This document shows positions 33,196 to 44,080 of a stretch of 64,000 nucleotides of DNA, one piece after another. The notes below the pieces were generated by a model. The model ran no database searches and was not told where the DNA came from. It saw only the letters and a list, made by a program, of their open reading frames with translations. How positions within the stretch are numbered: position 1 is the stretch's first letter; the number at the start of each line of letters is the position of its first letter. Made by a program: the position numbers and the translations under genes. The stretch is taken from contig OY482866.1 in assembly GCA_960531495.1 (NCBI GenBank), positions 15,992,225 through 16,056,224 of the forward strand. The letters are read 5' to 3'. This stretch comes from Zeus faber. Its lineage: Eukaryota > Chordata > Actinopteri > Zeiformes > Zeidae.

Positions 33196-34440
33196 ATGTA
33201 TCGAAAAAAACAGAGTTAATCAGGTCCAGGAAAACTGGAATGACAATAGGGCACGTGGCCTCTTCCTGCATAGGTATGGCAGTAAATTAGGAAAAAAAAA
33301 GAGAAGAATGCAACCATTCTGAGAAAGAATTCTGTGAAAGCGAAACGCCAACGTGAAAAAAAGTAAATATATATTTTCGATTTAGCTTTTTACTGTGGAC
33401 ACGAAGAACCTGTCAACAGGCATTTTAACATCCCGAATGTTTATGGTGGTTAAAGTGACAACAGCGTGGAAAAGCAGCTGGTCTGTCTGGGGGTTTGAAC
33501 TGGTGTCGTGCCCAGAGGCCGAACTGAACTACAGAACCGAGTCACAGTGTGTAATTATTCTCCCTCTCCCTCACCCTCACCCTCCTCCCTCTCCCTCAAC
33601 TGCACATAAACACCAATCTAAACCTAACCTTTTATTTGTGAACTGCACAGCCCTGTTCATTTCCAATACAGTCGCTAAACGTGAGTGAGCTGTTTGAATG
33701 TATATTATTTCGTCTCGGCCTCAAAAAGTAATTGGTAGACTTTGAATTTTACGTTTGACCTGTGCTGCGGATATATTTTGGCCAAAATGTCAGAAATCAC
33801 AACAGCAAAACTGTAATCTTTCACTACTTCCAATGCAATTCTTCCGTTCTGGACTGAGAATGCCCCTCCCATCCCTCGTGCCAAGTCACAAACTCGTAAC
33901 CCCCCCAATCCAGCCGTGGCAGTCATGGCTGACAACAGGTTGGGAGGGTCTATCAATACATCTAAGACGGAGTTGGTCTGCCCCCACCACAGTCACGCGG
34001 CATCCTCCCTTTGAATCACGAGCCATTCGCCAAAAAACCCTGTCATTGAGATGCATGTGTGGCCTCCTCTCTGAGAATCGTGGTATTTATCACAAAGTTC
34101 CCCAACCGCCTCTGGGAAAACGTATTAACCGCGTCTCCCAGGACACCACTTCGCACTTCTGCGGTGAATTCGCCGCCGACCAAGCCATCTGCATTGATGC
34201 ACTCCTCCCAACAGCTGTGACTGCCCTGCATCCACCACATCAACACGCCTGAGCATTTACAGCTGGGCTGGTTGCAGCAAGTTATTCCGGCGTTATTCCG
34301 CTTGAAAAGTTCTATTCGTGGGGTTGGATAAAAGAAAAAGAGAGAAATCAACGAATACAAATATGATAGTTCCATACTGCGATGATTCATCTTTCAACTC
34401 ATTGGAACTTTCAACTGTGTGGAATGCAAAGCAAAAAATG
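33196..34440. other. Unique sequence with unidentified minus-strand open frames
   Basis: Two minus-strand frames (33705-33956, 83 aa, and 34043-34390, 115 aa) read smoothly, for example RIALEVVKDYSFAVVISDIL. Neither shows a domain I can name. They could be remnants of an unrecognised transposon or chance. A CCCTC-rich low-complexity patch lies at 33560-33600. Confidence 0.25.
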
Positions 34441-34446
34441 GAGGTT

Positions 34447-34732
34447 TGTGGTGTGGGGACGGTGTGGGTTTGAGCAGCCACACCTGTCCTGGGTCAAGAT
34501 AATTGGGGCCCAGGATCAGTGTGGCTGCATAGCTGTTGCTCGCTGGTTGGTCTATCGAGCAACAGGTAAAACCTCCATCCCCACACACACTCAGGATAGA
34601 GGAGCCTTGTCATGGCCCGTGTCCATCTGCTCCGGGGTTTGTTCTATCAATCCCCGTCTCCAAAATAACTGTGTTTTCTCAAGCCCATCGTCTGTGCCGG
34701 AGGGCCCTGAAAGTGGCGTGTGGTAGGTGAAA
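34447..34732 (+). repeat. Dispersed repeat B, copy 2
   Basis: Shares GCCACACCTGTC, TTGGGGCCCAGGATCAG, CTGTTGCTCG, CACACACTCAGGA, CCTTGTCATGGCC, GTGTCCATCTGCTC and GGCGTGTGGTAGG with copy 1 at 15.25 kb. It also contains GCTGGTTGGTCTATCGAGCA around the CTGTTGCTCG block, partly missing from copy 1. Confidence 0.8.
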
Positions 34733-34889
34733 GAATGAATATAGAATTTTAAGTATTGCATGTTGTAGTCACTGTTTTGTAATATTACTATTGTGGATAA
34801 ATAATTAACAATCAGGAAGCTACACGTTATTCTTTGGCAAAAGCTGCTTTTCTATGCCACAGCAATTGAAAATAAAATGCAATTATAAA

Positions 34890-34995
34890 AACCCTTTATT
34901 TGAATACTGTAGCATCTTGAATACACGATCTGTAGCTCAAAGTGTTTTACATTAAAAGGCCATCAGATAGTGACAATAAAATCAAAGCAAGTAAA
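34890..34995. mobile_element. Possible retroelement 3'-end fragment
   Basis: ACCCTTTATTTGAATACTG ... TAGCTCAAAGTGTTTTACAT resembles the fish-repeat pattern TTTATTTGTATAGC ... TCAAAGTGCTTTACA. Diverged and short. Confidence 0.35.
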
Positions 34996-35236
34996 GCAAA
35001 ATGCATCTACAAAGTAGAATGATAAAATTTAAAAGACTGAAATAAATTAAAAACAGGGTAATAATACGTCTTCCTCAGCAAATCATTTTCTCATTTCATT
35101 CGGGTCTTGAATTTACTATCAACACCCGAAATGCACAAAATAAAATAAGCCTGTGTGCTAACTTTTCTTACCTGCATTGTTTCTCCTTAAGCAACATCCA
35201 CTTTGTTATCTTAATTTTTGTTTTATATTAATCATA

Positions 35237-36123
35237 TACACTGATAAATCACAACATTAAAACCACCACTAATAACCACTAATATTGTGTAGCTCCCCCT
35301 GGTGCCGCCAAAACAGCAGTGACGCGTGGAGGCATGGACTCCACAAGACCTCTGAAGGTGTCCTGTGGTATCTGCACCAAGACGTTAGCAGCAGATCCTT
35401 TAAGTCCTGCAAGTTGTGAGGTGGGGCCCCCATGGATCAGGCTTGTTGTTCCAGCACATCCCACAGATGCTGGATTTGATCGGACCCAAACCCCTTGCCA
35501 TCCACATGATGTAGGAGAAAACACGATTCATCAGACCAGGCCACCTTCTTCCATTCTCACGTGCCCATTGTAGGAGCTTTCAGTGGTGGACAGGGGTCAG
35601 CGTGGGCACTCTGACTGATCTGTGGCTACACAGCCCCACGCGCAGCAAGCTGTGATGCACTGTGTGTTCTGACACCTTTCTATCATAACCAGCAATCACT
35701 TTTTCAGCAATTTGTATCTCCAGTAGCTCTTCTATGGGACCGGACCAGATGGGCTAGACTTCGCAACCCACCAGCATCAATGAGACTTGGGCGCCCATGA
35801 CCCTGTCGCCGGGTCACCGGTTGTCCTTCCTTGGACCACTTTTAGTAGGTACTAACCACTGCATACTGGGAACACCCCACAAGACCTGTGGTTTTGGAGA
35901 TGCTCTGACCCAGTCGTCTAGCCATCACGATTTGGTCCTTGTCAAAGTGGCTCAGATCCTTACGCTTGTCCATTTTTCCTGCTTCCAACACATCAACTTC
36001 AAGAACTGACTGTTCACTTGCTGCCTTACATATCCCAACCCTTGACAGGTGCCATTGGAACCAGATGATCAATGTTATTCACTTCACCTGTCAGTGGTTT
36101 TAATGTTGTGGCTGATCAGTGTA
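35237..36123 (-). mobile_element. Tc1-like transposon, internally deleted
   Basis: The ends TACACTGATAAATCACAACA and, inverted, TACACTGATCAGCCACAACA continue into TTAAAACCAC, giving terminal repeats of about 30 bp. A TA dinucleotide sits at each outer edge, as Tc1/mariner insertion requires. The 887-bp element encodes, on the minus strand, the two ends of a Tc1-like transposase but lacks the middle. Full-length relatives are about 1.3-1.6 kb. Confidence 0.9.
35279..35973 (-). pseudogene. Tc1-like transposase pseudogene
   Basis: The start is taken at the ATG giving [20 protein letters not shown], the N-terminal paired-like helix-turn-helix used to bind the terminal repeats. It continues through [20 protein letters not shown] to a stop at 35842. 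Further downstream other frames encode WSDES, around the second catalytic Asp, then HHVDG. The sequence then jumps to IQHLWDVLEQQA and ends with VQIPQDTFRGLVESMP and VLAAPGGATQY. The jump removes the third catalytic residue, and at least one 1-nt deletion shifts the frame before QIPQDT. The gene is inactive. The family was recognised from its very regular N- and C-terminal motifs. Confidence 0.9.
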
Positions 36124-38515
36124 TTACTTTCTTTTGGTGAGGTTATGTGTGTGCGCGTGTTTTTCTTCCTTGGGTAGATTTTGAGCTTTTCGTTTTTGTA
36201 AGAATTTGTAAGGCGTCTCTTAGGACAAAGATATTGAGGCTCGAGAAGACTCGAAGTAGGGAGGCTTTAGAATTGATTTTCATGGGAAGTACACGCTTTC
36301 AGATATGCTTTTTTGGTATATTTGCACTTCCTTTCAATCGAAAGGCAGCCCACGGTTGTTTGAATGGAAAAAGAAAAAGAGACAAACAGCGGTGGAGGAA
36401 AGGCTGGCTGCCCTCGGGAGAGTTTTCGCCCAAGCAGCTGTTGTGCGGAGGGTTCCGGACCTCCGCAGCAGGGCCCCTGACCTTTTGCGTCGGGGGACCC
36501 CAGGGACACTGAAATGTTGAAGCTCAATTGGAGCAACAATCACTGTAGCTGTGTGTGCTGCCTCCCAAGTTGGCGATGGGAAACGGAAATAATGAAGATG
36601 AGACTGAAAAGGAAAATATTTATCCTTGAATGGACTGAGTGAGTGAGGGCTAAAGTCTGTGTGATCGAATGTTGGTATGAAACTAATGGCATTCGTGGAG
36701 AAAACACATCTGATCATAGAAATAATCCAATGCAGAATTGAACCATATCCTACATTATCTTAGTTGTAGAATGTATTGCCTGGCATTGGCTGGCTGGGCT
36801 GCAGAAATTGCCCCATTGTCTCATTGAAGCCAGTGATATTTGCTTTTACACGTGTCATAGTTGCAATAGATTTTGAATTCTCTAGATATGTCGCAGTAAC
36901 CCCTTTTACCCCATAGACACAAAAATAACTTCATGAATTAGATGAATATTCACCACAGTTATGGCTTTGAACATCCTAGAGTAAATATAGAGATGTTTTC
37001 ACATACATTTTCAAGCTGTGTTGTCAGCGTGTTGGTTATTCAGGCATTACTTTTTTCGGCGAGTCAATGTGGGGGCGTGAGGGGGGCCCCGTGCTAGCAC
37101 TTTGAAGGGGGCCCCAAAACCATCGGATCCTGCTCTGGGCCCGGCATTAACATGAACCGGATGGACTGTTTGATCTGTAGCTCTACCCTCCAATATCACC
37201 GCCGGCCGCCGCTTATTTTTACCGTCGCTTTTCTTGCGCAAACCCTCCTGTGACTGGTTCCCTCCCCTCGTAGCACCCCCCGTCACATGCATGTGTCGCC
37301 ACACGTCTGTTCAGTCAGCAATGAGTGGCTCTTTATGTTCCTGTCCTCTTTCACAACAATTAACATCCTGTTTGTCTGCATGCTACGTCCACATCTGTTC
37401 TGCAGGAAAAAAAATGAAATGTTGTGAGCGCCAGATCTTGGTAATAAAGAACGGATTTGTGTGTGCGGCGTGTTTTTCAGGACAAAGGGAGCGGGGAAAG
37501 TCATTCTAAAACAGTCCTCATCCTTTGACGTCTGCCTGTTTCAATGCGTCCTCAAGCAGATACCGCCACGAGCTGAGACGTAAAGCAGCACAAGAAAAAA
37601 TTGAAATCATTCGTTTTTCCGCCATGGTCCGCACCGTCACTCCCAGTTTTTCCCCCAAACGTGAAAAGCTGATGGTGCTGAATGAGTGGGCTGGTGTCTG
37701 GGAATTATTCTGGGGAAGAATTGTATTTCTGCCATCAAGGAAATAGAGGAAAAAGACTTTGAAACACCATTTTATAGTCTATGAATCACAATTTGTTTTC
37801 CAACTCGACTTATACTGTCAGTGATAGTGGACTATTGTTTTGGGGTGAGAGAAGCTCTGTAATCAATTTCAGCGACGATATTGTGAGGCCTGCCATTTCG
37901 TTTTTGTGTGGGGCCGAGCCATGAGACACAAGGAGCCGCAGGTAGAATGTGCAAAAATAAGGGACTAATTGAATCCAAAAAATGGAAGGCCCCGTCCACA
38001 CCTATAGGGATATTTTTTTAAAACATAGTATTCCTCTGCGTTTTGGCCTCCAGTCTTTTAAAAGCCTTTCCAACTTTGAGAATCGCGCCCCTAAGGTATT
38101 GTGTATGAATATGACGATCGCGGCGCTCAAGAAGAAGCTCCATACGCATGCTACTAATGTTCTTCTGTGATGTTAAGGATTTATTACCCCCCCCCCACAA
38201 TTTTCGTGCAGGGGAAACATTTACAAACTGGGTAATGCGGGGCCAAAATAAAAAGAACTCTAACTTGCTTAGAAACTTTAACGCCTAAAAACACCAAAGC
38301 GGACACACCCAAATGAACAGGAGGGGAACATAAAGGGACATAAGCCAAACCAAAAAGACGCAAGAGGGGTGAGACAAACTAAATTATTTAACATGTAATA
38401 TTATTAAACAGGGGTCTAAGTCAAACAAGTTGCACATGTTTAAATAAATGCAAACTATAAATGCCCTTTTTCCTAAAAAAGATGAATGATGGTGAGGTGA
38501 AACTGAATGGACTGG
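36124..38515. other. Unique sequence, no gene recognised
   Basis: Short open frames (up to 127 aa) occur on both strands near 36150-36720 and 37230-37750, with no domain recognised. A poly-C run lies at 38188-38197. Confidence 0.35.
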
Positions 38516-38518
38516 CCC

Positions 38519-38690
38519 TAAATTCAGCGCCATCCGGTTATTTTGGTGCTCACGCAGGGATGGAGCGTTAAGGTTGTATCTGCGGACCTCTTCGCACAAC
38601 CTCCGTTTGGAAAGCGTCCATCTTGAACTACCTTAAGCCCTCGCGCAAAATCACCGCCCGCCGCTATTGTGAGCGCCGCCGTGACGTCTG
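38519..38690 (-). pseudogene. MADF-domain remnant, copy 3, with Harbinger-like leader
   Basis: On the minus strand, a leader resembling copies 1 and 2 (CTCACAATAGCGGC...GTAGTTCAAGATGGACGC) leads to an ATG at 38621. After a 1-nt frame change the protein reads CEEVRRYNLNAPSLREHQNN then RMALN. This matches the MADF segment of the 9.3-kb and 16-kb copies. The homology stops after ALN. Terminal repeats were not identified, so it is a fragment. Confidence 0.6.
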
Positions 38691-39341
38691 TGGGGGTCTC
38701 TTTCCACGGGTAAGGGGTTTGGGGGGGGGGGGGGTAATCTTTCTGGCCGTGGTGCGTCGACATGTCGAGAGCTTTATTCTACTTTTCAATCACCGGCGTG
38801 CAGACCACAATTAGAGATATCGCTGAGTTTTATTCTAATAATTGCGGATAATAATGGTCCTCTCGGGCGCAGGGGCAATGGTGTTCCGCTGCGGGGCTGC
38901 TCACGGTGGCCGCGGGGAAGGGAGCAGGGCTGTCGGACAAATCAAAATATCACGATTTTGCCTGAGCTTGAATCCCCGCCGTACGAACGCACCGCGGTTG
39001 AAGGCATCCTTGCGCCTTCTGGAGCCACTAGTTTGGCTCATCTCGCGTTGAGAAATCACAAATTGTCAGAACTCTGTCGTCGCTGATACACGCTACGGAA
39101 TGAGCAATCAACCTAATGGGACTCAACATCGCAGCTGCATTTGTAATTATGACTTTGTTACTTCATAGATGGGCGCAAAATATGATTCACCATATGATTA
39201 TTCTGACAGGATTTAACTTTCCAGCCGATGCTTGGGTTGTTATATCTTATATTCTCCAATTCTTCTCTCTTTCCCAAACTAACATAAATGAAGATTTAAA
39301 CACCCCAAGTGGTTTTTCTTTCGTTAAACACAACTGTCGTG

Positions 39342-39403
<62 letters not shown>

Positions 39404-40400
39404 TTTTTTTTCTACCTGATTGGCAATGAGATGTTAAGGAATGCTGGAGCAGCTCATCACCAATGTGCATCTGGCTCCTTCCGTCCTCCCAGGGTTGATT
39501 GTCGAGCGGTAAATTCCGGATCTATCAGCAGAAAAACCAGCAGCTGGAGGCGTGCACAGGGCACCACCGGCTAGATGCACCAAATGTCTCAGCTTGAACA
39601 GCGACCTATTTTAACAGTCCCAAAGTCAAAATGAAGTTTAATCGATACCTGTCAAAGAGTCCGCCCACACGGTCTGACCGACGCGGTGGCACCGTCAAGT
39701 TCTCGCAGATGACGGTGGAAAAATGGCCACAGCAACATATCCAGCGCATGTTGACTCGGATGCCGTCGGCTTCGCCGAGAAAGGCGCAGTTAAACTTAAA
39801 AAAAAAAATCTTTGAACAAAAAACTGTTCTTCCTCTCCATCCGTCAGGGCGGTGCCACGGATCACAAAACTTACGGTGGAGACAAAAACAACCTCGCTTT
39901 CCATTTATTCCGTAAAAAACGTTGCCGATGGCCTTCAATGAAAACAGCGTTCAAGATGTCCAATGTTTAAATAAAGTCTTAAAACATATCAAATATTCAG
40001 TACTCAATAATTGTTCAATTAAAGAGCAATGTGAGGCGCGCATCATACCTTCTTCCTTTAAACATGGTCGTTAATAAAATGTGATTCGATCCGCCCCCCG
40101 TAACTGAATGAAATTCCAGCATTTCTCACATTTCTGACAAACAAAATCTCATATGAACCAGTTCGGAATCAAGCGAGGCAAAGAAGCCTGCGTCTCCCAA
40201 CGCACTTCGCATTCGTCCACGAGCGGATCTTGGCGCCATTGGCCGCTCTGCATACTGCACATGCCGCACGGTATTGCTACTCGTCGAGCGTTCGCGTCAG
40301 GGTATAAGCAGGGGCCGCTCACGCCGCGCTCCAGGGGCCCACCCTCTGCCCAGGAAGAATTATTTGTTTTGTTTGTTCAAAAATGCACAGCCCTCACACC
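38691..40400. other. Unique sequence with (AT)n
   Basis: A poly-G run lies at 38721-38732 and an (AT)n microsatellite at 39345-39399. Several short open frames, none recognised. Confidence 0.4.
39345..39399. repeat. (AT)n microsatellite
   Basis: About 27 uninterrupted AT units. Confidence 0.98.
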
Positions 40401-43400
40401 GCCCCGCCAGAGAAAGCCTCCCAGGTATCAAACCCGAGCCCTTTTTAAAGCGGTCCGCCGTTCCTGTTCTGTGCCCACGCTCATTCCCGCCTCGTTCAGA
40501 GGGATGAGGAGCGAAACCCGCTCCGGAAACGGTAAAAGGAATTGTTCTGGAGGGATAGCGGCGGAGACGCGAGCAGACGTACCACCGCGGGAGAAGAAGA
40601 GAGCGGGAGGAGAGGGGGGGGACAAAAACAAAAACAAAAAAAAAACACAAAAATCTTCTGGGAGTCTTGTTTTGATCGGCGCGGCGTGCGCTCTCTGAAT
40701 GGCGTCGGGGGAAGAGTCTACAGTTGCGCTGTTCCAACAGGAGGCCCCTTTGATCAGAGATCTCTTTAGAATACGGAGACGCCGTCGACAAAGGAGAGGG
40801 AGCTGTCAGTCTTCCGGGGGGTTTTGGGTGATATTTCTAGACGTGCAAAAAGGGGAGATGACTTGTCGTCAAAGGAAATTTTTAATTTGAACATCCAGAG
40901 CGGCGTTGTGCCAGCGCGCACACACACACACACACACACATGCCCGGGCGCGCGCGCGCGGCTGTTTCCTTATTGTCAACACAAAGGCCGAGCGCTGATG
41001 GTAAACTTGCACAAGCAAACAGTTGCTCGCTCCCATCGCCCAGAATTATCTCTATCCCTCTCTCTCTCTGGAAAAAAACAAACCTTTGGGATAAACGCTG
41101 CCTTCATTTTCTGGGCCGATCTGTCGGCTGCGTCGTGACGGCAAAGCTCGCAAGCGGGAGTGAACGTCGAAAGCTCCATCCCGGTGGGGATTCCGCCCGT
41201 GAAGCGGACCGACTTCGAAGGGTTTGCACATCACCGCCGACCACCCCGGAGAGGGGGCACACAAGCTCGCTTTTCGACGGAGCGCCAGAGCGAACTGGCT
41301 GGCTGAGCCCGGTTCATGCTTCCGCGCAGGTGCACGTCGGCGCTCCTCTCTCGAAAGCTGGCTTCGGGTCGCCGTCGCACGCCCCCCGAACCTCGACAAC
41401 GCGCTGCCCGGTCCCGCGTCATTTTAACCGTCCGACTTCCTGTCGGGAGGCGGGTTTCGAAACAGGGAAAGAAAATAGCAGATGGAGGCGCGACTTGTGG
41501 ATGATTTGAGATTCAAAAGCGGATTTCTTTTCTCTTTTTTTTTGCGTGTCGATTTCCATTCCATTATTTGTTTTCTGTACGTTGAAGGTTTCGCTAAATG
41601 TGACGCTGACCCCCCCAGTGGACACGCGATGCCGTGCGCTAAACCCTGTACCAATGCAAACAGCCGCGCCGAGCGCCCCTGAGCGACGCCGCGCGCACGC
41701 TTCGTGGACGGAGACGGAGCGTAGACCAGCCCGGAGCTTACGGCGCCAGGTGCCGCTGTAAAACCAAGTCCGGCGGCCACGGGAGCGGGACTCCGCCCGG
41801 CGACAGCCTCGGAGAGAGCACAGCAAATAAAGATTTGTCGTCTCATCGAATCCAACACAGTAAAGCTGCTGTGCGGTGTCCAGCGTCGGGGCTTGTTACT
41901 CAAAAACGAATGATTTATTACTTGTTGCGCTTTCCGCAAGTAATCTCATTACTTCACTTATTGCTCCCCGCCAACAGTGATTTATTACACTACTTTTCCG
42001 TTGCACCCCGCCAAATTGGTGATTGCGTCCTTTCTCCTCGATGTGCGCCTCGTGAACGTGAACGCCGGGGTCATTGCCGTTAAGAACAGCAACTTCAGCT
42101 TCCGCTGCTGACGCTACCTGTGTCTCCTACGTGCACCGAAACGCGATCGGCTCATCCGTCGACGCCCGCCCTTGGTAGCCCCGCCGCGGCTGCGGACGGA
42201 CACACGTTGGTACTAATCCATGAATCCGTCCGACGAATCATTTTCCCCCCGAAGCGCCGCCGTCCCTCCGTCCGCGCCGGTTTACGCCAGGCCCCCATGC
42301 GCCGACGCCGCGAAGCCCCGTGACGTCAAACACCGCCGTCGACCGACCATACGTGCGGCTGTCCAGTCCCGCGACGGTGGTTGTCGTCGACGCACAGTGG
42401 ATTCACCCAGTGAGACCAAGTGGGGAGAAAATGTGGTTCCTCCCATCACGGATATGAGCTCAGAATGCGGCGCAGCGATTATGGAAATGAATCAACAATT
42501 TTATGGGGGGAACTGATGTCATTACTGACATTTTTGTTTGTAATTTGATAAACTACATGTTACTGGGAAGAGTAGTGTTATTGCCCAACACGGGTGGTGT
42601 CGTATGAGCTCCCACGCTCATCTACGCCTTTCCTCTCCATTCATTCTTGTCGTACTTCGTAAGCAGACGCACAATCACCTGTCGGAAGGGAGCGCGAGGG
42701 GACAAATCCAGAGTTTGTCATCTCCTCCCATTTCTCTGAACGCCGCTTGAAAGAAGGAAGAAAAGAAAAAAGCTTGTACAGTAAGACAAGGGTGGACGCA
42801 AACGGCTCCTCTTTTCTCCCCGCCTCCGCCCCACGCTCGGCTTGCGGCTCGGCCTGCGGCCTCGGTGGCGCTCCCCGCGCGAGCCCCGGCGCATCGCTGG
42901 GCTTCTCTCCCGGCTGACGTTGAGCGGCCCCGACGGCCGGCGGAGCGCGCCGTCCGGTCGCCGCGGATCATCTTCAGACGCGCGGACGACCGTTTTTTTG
43001 GGGGGGGGGGGGGATACACTCAGTCAAACAGAATAAAGGGTCTCGTCTCACTTCTGCTCACCCTGCTGTTCCAAGCCGTGTAGAGCCCACAGTCGGGACG
43101 CCTTTGTCAATAATTCCCGCCCCCCGGTCTCATCCCGGGGAGTCGAGGAAAGGAAAAGAAAACAGCGAATGGACTCCGATGATACAGCTGGAGAGCAAAA
43201 CGAATAAGAAATTCATTTCGACCGACTTTTAAACGCCTTGTCTCTGCCGATAACGATTAGCCAAATAGCTACGGGGAAATCCACAGCTACTGCCTTCGGA
43301 CGGACTTTCCATTATCCCGGCATAAAGACCCGCATTATTCCATAACGCCGGCAATGTGTGCGGTTTTGTTGTTTGGAGAAATCGAAAATAACACGATTCC

Positions 43401-44080
43401 CTTGGAACGATGCGGCTTGACCGAGCTTTCACATTTGAACATGGCGGAAATAAGCGTCTTCCCCCGCACGGAGACACTGGAGTTACAGATAATTACCACG
43501 GCTGATAGCAGGGCTTTCATCTCACTTTCATTTCGCACTGCTCTCCGTCTGCGTTTGCGTGGGCGCCTGCAATTTGCGCTGACTTCGCATTTTGGGCGTG
43601 CCTTTTGGTCTTGGCGCGCGCGGGAATCGGAAACTGTCCGCCGGCCCCAGACCTTGCGGGATTGCGATCACTCGGGGAGGCATCGCGGGGCGGGGGCAAA
43701 AAGCAGCCCTCCGAGAGTCTACCACAGCTCTGAAAAGAAGCGAGAAGGGCGAGAGGGAGGCGGGGTTGGGAGGATATCGGCGACCAGCGGTACAGAATTA
43801 AGCCGCCCTAAATTTGCGGCTGGCGGTCCGTCAAAACTGCGGATCTCGCGGCGGGAAAGTTGGGACGGAGGGATCCTCTCCTATAGGTCACCCTCTGGCT
43901 TGTATATTTCGATCCCACTGTGGACAAATGCAAATTTCCATTTGGCTTTCGGCAGGCGCGGCCAGGAAGGGGGGGCCAAAAAAAAAACAAGGACTAATCA
44001 AACGCACGGCAGAGCCTCGTTTGTCAGAACCCCCGAGGGAACGGCGGTCGTTAAGGAGACGTAAATGCTCTGTTAACTGA
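40401..44080. promoter_or_regulatory. CpG-rich interval, possible promoter or first-exon region
   Basis: CG dinucleotides are far denser here than elsewhere in the window, especially at 40470-40620, 41100-41470, 41660-41820, 42060-42420, 42780-42990 and 43560-43900. Long stop-free frames occur (189 aa at 40940-41509 plus, 171 aa at 41424-41939 minus, 236 aa at 43354-44064 plus) but none has a recognisable domain, and high G+C predicts such frames by chance. Short patches are (AC)n at 40919-40940 and poly-G at 43000-43012. A host promoter with untranslated exon is plausible, unproven. Confidence 0.4.

Noticed and set aside
40699-40890. 63-aa frame starting MASGEESTVALFQQ in the CpG-rich interval, considered as a first exon
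   Set aside because: The start is plausible, but the rest is arginine-rich without a domain, and no homologous protein was recognised.
43354-44064. 236-aa open frame in the CpG-rich interval as a possible gene
   Set aside because: G+C-rich sequence lacks stops by chance. There is no domain, frames overlap on both strands, and no convincing splice or start context. Kept only as part of the CpG-rich feature.
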